DNA from: Candidatus Woesearchaeota archaeon
GTDB taxonomy: Archaea; Nanobdellota; Nanobdellia; Woesearchaeales; UBA11576
NCBI GenBank assembly: GCA_027083015.1
Contig: JALWQS010000141.1
Location: 1-13,675, forward strand
DNA length: 13,675 bases
Direction of reading: 5' to 3'
The translations under genes were made by a program, and so were the position numbers. Below, piece after piece: positions 1 to 7,500 of this stretch. Every line of letters begins with the position of its first letter. The first letter of the stretch is position 1. The notes below the pieces were generated by a model, which saw only the letters and a list, made by a program, of their open reading frames with translations, made no database searches and was not told the origin of the DNA.

Positions 1-1309
1 CACTTACTCCGAATTGTAGTGAATCAGCATATCTCTGTCTGATTATGAATCTGTAGCTTCTGCCGTTCCACTCATACTTTACTGTATCTGAATTTCTTAG
101 TGGCAGCGTGACTTCTGGTTCTTCTTCTGTAAGTTCTAGATAGAATATTCTGGCAGAGCCTCCTCCGCCTCCGCCACCACCTCCTGAGTGGCCTCCGGAG
201 GTTGAACATGTTCCGCAATCTGCTGCGCATGTTGAGCAGGTTTCTCCTCCGTTGCAGGTTCCGTCTCCACAGAAGGGTGTTGTTGCGGTATTGACTGTAA
301 ATGTTGTTTCTGCTTGGTTGTTCGTATTTGAACATTCGCTTGTGGATGTCAGGACTGCTGTTACATTATGGTCCCCTACTGATAGGCCTGCAGTTCCGTA
401 GGTGAAACTGTCATTGACTACTCCGTTTTGCGGTATATCTCCCAGGTTTCTGGTGCTTATCAGGTTTGAATCTATATACACATCTACTGTTACTGCTGAT
501 GCATCCAGCACTCCTATATTCTGTACCTGATAGGATATTGTAGTATCTTGTCCTTGTTCTGTTGATGTTGCTCCTATCTGGTTGAATGCTATGTCTGTTC
601 CTATGACATCAAAATCATCATAGGCAGATACTGGTGTTTGCAGGTCTCCGTTTCCGTCTGCAAAGTTGGTCACGTATACGGTGAACCTGTCTGCGGTGCC
701 GCATACAGTAGGTGTTATCGTGAAATGCATTGTATATGTGTCTCCCGCATCTATCTGTGATGTTGAGAAATTTATCGGCGTTACTGTCTGGCCTCCTGCT
801 GTTGATACCAGTCCTTGGACGTCGTATGCATTTCCTGATCCTGAATTAAACAGTTGTACCTGTTCTGTATAATCTTGTCCTAATATCAGACTGTTCATGT
901 TGCTTACGAATATTACGATGTTAGGATCCGGTTCTTCGTCCTGTACCTCAAAAGGTCCGTATGTCAGGTTGCAGGTTCCATTGGGTGATTCCACTGTCAC
1001 GTTTACGGTGTAGTTTCCCGCTGCTGTCGCATTGACCTCCCAGGAATAGTTAGTGTCGGGCACCAGACCTACGACAGGGTTCGGATCTCCTCCTATCAGC
1101 GTGAGTTCTGATGGTAGGATAAGTGTTGCGTTATAGCCTGTTGAGTTCAGGTCTCCGTTGAAGAAGTTGATGTGGAATGGATTTCCCACATACAGTTGGT
1201 TGCCTGGGGCTGATAATGTGCCTTCGCATGACTGAGCGTTTGCCAGTCCTGAGAAGATGACAGCCACTATCATTACCAGCAATGCTTTGATTATGGTTTT
1301 GTTTTTCAT
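1..1309 (-). CDS. Secreted CARDB-type surface protein with Cys-rich motif (3' end beyond window)
   Basis: An open frame of 436 codons runs from ATG at 1309 off the left edge. GAGGT lies 5 nt before the ATG and fixes the start. Residues 1-25 form a signal peptide (MKNK, hydrophobic core, ANA before the likely cut). Beta-sandwich-like segments follow; residues about 225-340 resemble a CARDB domain (VQNIG, NGVVNDSF, GDHNVTAVL). A Cys-rich motif comes next at about 345-366 (CGDGTCNGG, ETCSTCAADCGTC), then a run of eight glycines near 375-385, then a start of another domain (TVKYEWNGRSYRF). The Cys motif occurs in secreted proteins of DPANN archaea and of some bacteria such as myxobacteria. The six or more closely spaced cysteines suggest disulfides or metal binding. 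The protein is probably exported and surface exposed, with a structural or adhesive role. No enzyme motif is visible. It follows the giant PKD gene in the same direction but is separated from it by 263 bp, so it probably has its own promoter. Confidence 0.88.
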   Translation of the reverse strand, partial: MKNKTIIKALLVMIVAVIFSGLANAQSCEGTLSAPGNQLYVGNPFHINFFNGDLNSTGYNATLILPSELTLIGGDPNPVVGLVPDTNYSWEVNATAAGNYTVNVTVESPNGTCNLTYGPFEVQDEEPDPNIVIFVSNMNSLILGQDYTEQVQLFNSGSGNAYDVQGLVSTAGGQTVTPINFSTSQIDAGDTYTMHFTITPTVCGTADRFTVYVTNFADGNGDLQTPVSAYDDFDVIGTDIAFNQIGATSTEQGQDTTISYQVQNIGVLDASAVTVDVYIDSNLISTRNLGDIPQNGVVNDSFTYGTAGLSVGDHNVTAVLTSTSECSNTNNQAETTFTVNTATTPFCGDGTCNGGETCSTCAADCGTCSTSGGHSGGGGGGGGGSARIFYLELTEEEPEVTLPLRNSDTVKYEWNGRSYRFIIRQRYADSLQFGVS

Positions 1310-1314
1310 CTTGA

Positions 1315-1319
1315 ACCTC
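1315..1319 (-). promoter_or_regulatory. Ribosome binding site of the CARDB-type gene
   Basis: GAGGT on the minus strand, 5 nt before the ATG at 1309. It matches the anti-Shine-Dalgarno end of 16S rRNA and is the best ribosome binding site in the window; the two large upstream genes have only G-runs. Confidence 0.7.
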
Positions 1320-1349
1320 ATGAGTGTTTTTCTCGTTTAGTTGTTTTTT

Positions 1350-1364
1350 GATCACTTAGTGACC
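1350..1364. promoter_or_regulatory. Dyad in the leader of the CARDB-type gene
   Basis: GATCACTTAGTGACC contains the perfect dyad TCACT-T-AGTGA (1352-1362), with one further pair and a wobble outside. It lies about 41-55 nt before the ATG at 1309. It could be an operator or a short RNA hairpin in the leader. No protein partner can be named. Confidence 0.3.
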
Positions 1365-1468
1365 TTTCATTGCTCTCTTTCCAAATCTTAGCTGTCTAAA
1401 CCCCTCGGCAAACACCTTCAATGTTGATGATGTTTTGAAACATGATAAAACATTTCCAATGATTTATT

Positions 1469-1489
1469 GGGATAATACCCCTTTATCCC
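1469..1489. promoter_or_regulatory. Perfect 7-bp inverted repeat in the intergenic spacer
   Basis: GGGATAA (1469-1475) and TTATCCC (1483-1489) are perfect inverted copies around a 7-nt loop rich in C on the plus strand. The site lies 160-180 nt before the CARDB-type gene and about 85-105 nt after the stop of the PKD gene. On neither strand does a T-run follow directly, so a bacterial-type terminator is unlikely. An operator or a leader hairpin is more likely. Confidence 0.35.
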
Positions 1490-1513
1490 TTAAAATATTT
1501 GAATATTTTGAAA

Positions 1514-1547
1514 GTAAAAAAATATTTTATATCACATTTTATATCAC
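1514..1547 (-). terminator. T-run and tandem 12-bp repeat after the PKD gene
   Basis: On the minus strand the stop of the PKD gene (1575-1573) is followed within about 25 nt by two perfect tandem copies of GTGATATAAAAT (1536-1547 and 1524-1535), and these directly by T7 (1516-1522). Archaeal termination needs little more than a T-rich stretch, so the T-run is a plausible end of the PKD transcript. The repeats each contain TATAAAAT, so the same element could instead be a doubled TATA box for the CARDB-type gene, with a leader near 200 nt. The two readings cannot be separated by sequence. Confidence 0.4.
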
Positions 1548-1572
1548 GCTTTGATATATGACCGCTTTATGA

Positions 1573-4500
1573 TCAGGCTATATTGATCAGTTTTGCTGTG
1601 ATCTCTGCCGGTGTTATCTCGTTATTGCCTAATGCTGCACTGAATGCGTAGTTTCCATTTGCTCCCGGCAATACCGTAACGGTCCACTGGACTACTTCCA
1701 GACTGTCAGCTCCCAGATCGATGTATTGTACTGTTGATGGTCCTACTGAGAATGCTGTGTCATTATAGCTCAGTTCGACTCTTAGGTCGTAAAAGTCTTC
1801 CATGGCCATCTGGTTCTGTATCGGCAGGTAAGCGTTGAATGTGTCTCCTGGACTTGCGCTTACCTTATCCAGGAATATCTCTCTTGTTGAGTTAGCCACC
1901 ACATAGTTTCCTGATGGTACTGTATCTACTGGCCAGACCCTTATGTTGTCGCTTTGTGACTGGTCTGAAAGGTCGCTTTCTCCTGTTACTGGTACTGCTC
2001 TGACTTCCAGGTTTCTCCATCCGTCAGGTGATGCGCTTGCCCAGTTGAATGTTACCACTTGGCTCATTCCCGGATCTATGCTTACTACTTGTGTATCAGT
2101 GACTGTTCCGTCGACGAGCAGTTCTACGCTTACAAACTCGGTAACGTCTCCCTGGTTCTGCACTGTTGCGTTCACTCCTACATCATCCCAAAGATAGGTT
2201 GTTGTTCCTGTCTTGTTATTTGTCATAGACAATACTGCTATGTCTCTGTTTGCTGAGGATCCTACTACGATCGTTACATAATCTGAATCGCAGTCCATAT
2301 CTGCATCGCATACCTGGACTGTTGCGTTGTAGGTACCAGGATTATTATAGATGTATGTTGGGCTTTTTTGTGTGCTGTCTGTTGTTCCGTCATTGTCAAA
2401 GTCCCATGCATAGCTCAGTGGCGCATCTCCTCCTGTAACTACTGCATCAAAATTTACTGTATGTGGTGCGTTTCCGTTCAGATCATCTGCCCATGCAACT
2501 ACTGATGGTGCTGAACCGCTTCCTCCGCTGCTGGTATTTACTTCAAAGGTGAAGTCGGCTGATGCCCATGCGCTGTTTGTTCCATCGCTGCATTCTACGT
2601 TCCACCTGTAGGTTCCGTCTGCCAATCCTGTATAATCGTTGGTGTTTGAACCGCCGTTTGTTGTGCTCTGGCCTGCTGCATCTATAGCCCATGCTCCGCT
2701 GGTGTTTGACCATACGTCGCAGGTCAGTGTTGCTGCCTGATCATCTGAGACTGTGTACATGATCGTGACGTTTCCGTCCGTATCTGTTGATCCATCTGAT
2801 GGAGCTACCAGTCCTACTGTTGGTGGTGTGACATCAGGTCCTGTTCCTCCGGTTGTTGTTGCATCATCGGTCTGTCCCGGAGTGTTTCTGTTTCCGTCGG
2901 TATCTACAGTTATGACTTCTACAGTATAGGTTGTTCCGTTTGCTAGTCCTGTTACGTTTACACTACCGCTTCCGCCCGGAGTTCCTGATACGTTTGCGTA
3001 CCAACTTCCGTTCACCCATACTTCTACATGGTCAAAGTCTGCATCGCTTGGGTTTGTCCATGCCCATTGGATCCAATCATCTCCCACACTAGATTCTGCT
3101 AGGCCGGTCACCTGTGCTGGTGGCACAGCATCTGCGGCTAGCGTGGTGAATGTGTTTGGACCGCTTGTTGTGCAGTTTCCTAAGCTGTTGCAGCTTGTTA
3201 TGTTGAAATAATAGGTCGTGTTTGGCGTCAGGCCTGTCAGTTGCATGCTGTGGTTGTACACGAAGGTACCGTCGAACATACTTGATCCCAGGCTTGGTGT
3301 TGTTCCCCACTCTAGCAGTGAGTCTGCTAACTGGTCTGTTGCCCAGGTTATGTTTGCGCTGACGTTTGTTATGTCTATGACCTGTATGTTCAGTATCATC
3401 GGTGCTGCAGGTGTTGCATTTACTGATATGGTCTTCACAGTCCATGCTGTGCTTCCGTCTCCGTCAGTCACTGTCAGGTTCACCTGGTAGTTTCCTGCTA
3501 GATTATAGACATGCGTAGGATTTTGTTCGGTAGAATCCACTGTTCCGTCATTGTCAAAATCCCATGCCCAGCTTGTTATTCCGTCGTAGGCGGTTGACAG
3601 GTCTGTGAAGCTCACAGTATCTCCTGTTCCGGGATTTTGTGGCGTGAAGTTGAAGTCTGCTGTAGGTTCCGTGTCTGTAACATTGACTGTTGCCGTATCT
3701 ACTGCTACATCTCCGTCCGCGTCTGTCACCTGACACATGGCTCCGTATATTCCGTCCTGATCATAGGTGTGCGTGCTGAAGGTATTGGTTGTTGAGCTTC
3801 CGTCACCGTATAATACAAGATAGGTGAATGGTGCGTTTCCGCCGCTTGTTACTGTACAGGTTACTGTTGCTGTCAATGGTTCGCTTCCTGAGTCAGGAAC
3901 TACTGTCAGTTCTATCACTGGTGCGTTGTTCTGCACAACTACCAGTTCTGAATAGGAGTCTGTGCTTCCATCTGCATCTGTAACTGTTAAGGTTACCAGG
4001 TAGTTCCCATCTGTTGTAAAGACATGTGTCGGATTCTGTGCAGTGCTGTCTACTGTTCCGTCTGATTCAAAATCCCATTCCCAGCTTGTTATTCCATCAT
4101 AGCTTGTACTTTGGTCGAAGAAGCTTGTTGGTGCTCCTTCAGTCACCGGTGATGTATAGTTGAATGCTGCTGTCGGTACTGAATCTGTTATGTTGACTAG
4201 TTGGTTATCATCTACATCTACGTCTCCGTCTGTGTCTGTTACTGTACAGGTTGGTAGGTATTCTCCCTGTTGGCTGTAGGTATGTACTGCATAATCAGTA
4301 TTTACCGATGCGCTTCCGTCTCCGAAGTCTATCCAGACATCAAATGGTGCGTTTCCGCCTCCTACTGTACAGTTGAACTCTACTGATTGTGGCTCTTCTG
4401 CTTGTGAGACATTTGTTATCAGGTTTGCAACCGGAGGATTGTTTCCTATAGGCACAATCTCAGTATCTGATCCTATATCAGCATCTGCGTCTGTTACTGT

Positions 4501-7500
4501 ACAGGTTGCTGAGTAGTTGCCTTCTAATGTATAGGTATGGCTTGCCTGTGGCGATGTTGTGCTTGACCCGTCACCGAAAGTTATCAGATATGTGAGTGGT
4601 GCATTTCCTCCTGTTACTTGACAATCAAAGTCTAATGAGTCTCCTTCTACTCCGGAATTTGGTGTTACGACCAGATCTACTACCGGAGCGTTTTGTGCAA
4701 CGCTTATCTGACGTTCGTTGCTTCCGACGTCTCCGTCTGTATCTGTTACTGTACAGGTTGCGTTGTACACTCCCGGTGTGCTGTATGTATGCACTGCATG
4801 GTCAGCATTTACAGGTGCTGTTCCGTCATCAAAGTCTATCTGGTAACTGAATGGTGCGTTTCCGCCTCCTACGTAACAATTAAATTCTACGGATAATGGC
4901 TCATCACCGCTTGTCGTGTTTGCTGCAAGATTTACGACTGGTGCGTTGTTGGTCACATTGACTATAAACCATGACGCGTCTGAATCTCCGTCTGCATCGC
5001 TTACGCTACAGGTTGCATTGTAAAGTCCTTCCACATTATACGTATGTGAGTCTTGCGGATCACTGCTTGATTGTCCGTCTCCGAAGTTTATGACATAGAT
5101 TAATGGGTCATTGCCACCCGTAGTCTGGCAATCAAAACTTACTATGTCTCCTTCAGTCGCTGGATTTGGTGTTCCTGTCCAGCTTGTTATTACCGGAGCA
5201 TTGTCCAGGACTGTTATCTGTTCAGTATCTGACCCAACATCATTATCCGCATCTGTTACTCTGCACCGAGCAGCATAGACACCTGGATTGTATCCGTAAT
5301 CGTGTGTCCAGACATTGTTGGTATCACCTACGACATCCCAGACTCCATCACCATCAAAATCAACATCATAACTTAATGGTCCGTTTCCGCCTCCCACATC
5401 ACAAGTGAACTCTACGGATAATGGTTCATCGCCGCTCGTTACGTTTGCATGAAGATTGACTACCGGAACATTGTTTGTTATATTGACTACCTGTTCTGCA
5501 TAGTCTGAATCTCCGTCAGCATCTGTGACTGTACAGCTTGTTGTGTAGTTGCCTTCTAATGGGTAGGTATGTGAAGCGCTACTGGAGGCCGTCTGTGTTC
5601 CGTCACCAAAGTCTATGACATAGCTTAATGGTTCGTTGCCGCGTGTGGTCTGGCAATCAAAACTTACTGTGTCTCCTTCTGTTCCTTGCGTAGGATCTAC
5701 TGCATAATTGGTTATTGTAGGCACGTAATCAAAGACTGTTATCGGCAGGACTGCTGTTCCCATATCTCCATCTACATCTGTAACTCTGCATTGTGCATTG
5801 TAGATTCCTGGGTTGTATCCGTAATCGTGTGTCCAGACATTGTTGGTATCGCCTACAACATCCCAGACTCCATCACCATCAAAATCAACATCATAGGTAA
5901 ATGGTTCGTTGCCGTTTCCTGCTGAGCATGTGAACTCCACAGATAATGGTTCGTTGCCTTGAGTGACGTTTGCTGCGAGATTGACCACTGGTGGGTTGTT
6001 TGTCACTTCAATAACCTGTTCTTGATAGTCGAAATCTCCGTCTGCATCTGTGACAAGGCAGGATGCTGTGTAGTTTCCTTCATTGGTATAAGCATGTGTT
6101 TCCTGAGGATTGCTTCCTACCAGAGTTCCATCTCCGAAGTCTATCTGGTATACTAATGGTTCGTCTCCTCCTGATACCTGACAGTCAAAATCAACATCTT
6201 GTCCTTCTGTTGTAGGGTTAGGTGTTGCGTTGAAACTGTCTATGACTGGTGGGTTGTTTGCTATGTTGATGACTACGGAGTCTGAGTCAGAGTCTCCGTC
6301 AGCGTCTGTGACTGTACATGTAGCTTGATAGGTTCCTGGTACTGTGAATACCATAGAGTCTTCCAGGTTGTTTGAATCTGTAACTCCATCACCATCCATA
6401 TCTAGTTCTACCTGTACCGGTTCGTTGCCCCCGACATATGCGCATGTGAAAGAGACATTTGTTCCTTCCGGACCGCTAAGCGGTGTTGCATCCAGGTTTA
6501 CGAAAGGAGCGTTCTCCCCTACACTCACGACTGCCCATGCTGTTACGCTACTCCCGTCAGAATCAGTGACTGTCAGTGTTACGTTGTAATCTCCTGCTAA
6601 TGCGTATGTGTAGCTCGGATCTTCTTCGTTGCTTGTTGATCCGTCTCCGAAATTCCAGAGTATTGTCAATGGTTGGTCATAACCGTCTATCGTTGCGTCA
6701 AAATCTACCTGGTCGCCCTCTACAGGGTCTGTTGGGCTGTAGGTGAAGCTTGCTGTCGGTTCTGAATCGAACACTTGAACATCTACGCTTTGTTGCGCCT
6801 GATCACCATCTGCATCTATGACATTGCAGGTTATGGTATAGTTTCCGTCGTTTGTGTAGTTATGTGTTCCGCCGAATGTTGGCGCTTCATCATCTCCGAC
6901 GAGCATATCGCCGTCGCCCCAGGTGATAGTATAATCAAACGGTCCGTTTCCATCAACCACTCCGCAGACTGCGCTTACTGTGAGTGGCTCGGTTCCGTTC
7001 TCGGGATTTACCTGTAGGGTCATGTCAGGCACATTATTATCTATGTTTATGACTACCTGATCCTCTCCGTAATCCCCGTCTGTATCATCTACATGACAGG
7101 TTGCGGTGTAGGATCCCTGGACTCCGTAAACATGGCTGACCGGGTTCGTATCATGTACTGATGCGCTTCCGTCTCCGAAATCTATGTACCAGCTGAATGG
7201 TGCATCTCCATCTGTCCATGAGCAGTCAAATGTCACGTTGACTCCTTCTGGTCCCTGAAGCGGATCTGCATTGAGTGTTACATCTGGAGCATTGACTCCC
7301 ACATCTATGGTATGGGTGACTGATACTACGCTTCCGTCTGAATCTGTTACGGTCAATGTTACTGTGTATTGGCCTGCCGCATCGAATACGTGTGTCGGAT
7401 CTTCATCTGATGATCCTGAGCTTCCGTCTCCGAAATCCCATGATATCGTCAGTGGCTGGTCATAACCGCTTACTGTTGAGTTGAAGAATACAGGTTCGTG

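Noticed and set aside
72..335. Minus-strand frame of 87 codons, very Arg-rich
   Set aside because: It is an off-frame reading of the Cys/Gly-rich part of the CARDB-type gene, whose frame is open from 1309 to the window edge.
1131..1355. Minus-strand frame of 74 codons starting before the CARDB-type gene
   Set aside because: It overlaps the signal peptide and first domain of that gene in another frame; the CARDB-type frame has the better ribosome site and a real signal peptide.
3089..3445. Minus-strand frame of 118 codons
   Set aside because: It overlaps the Fn3 region of the PKD protein in another frame; the translation is Arg/His-rich without any domain.
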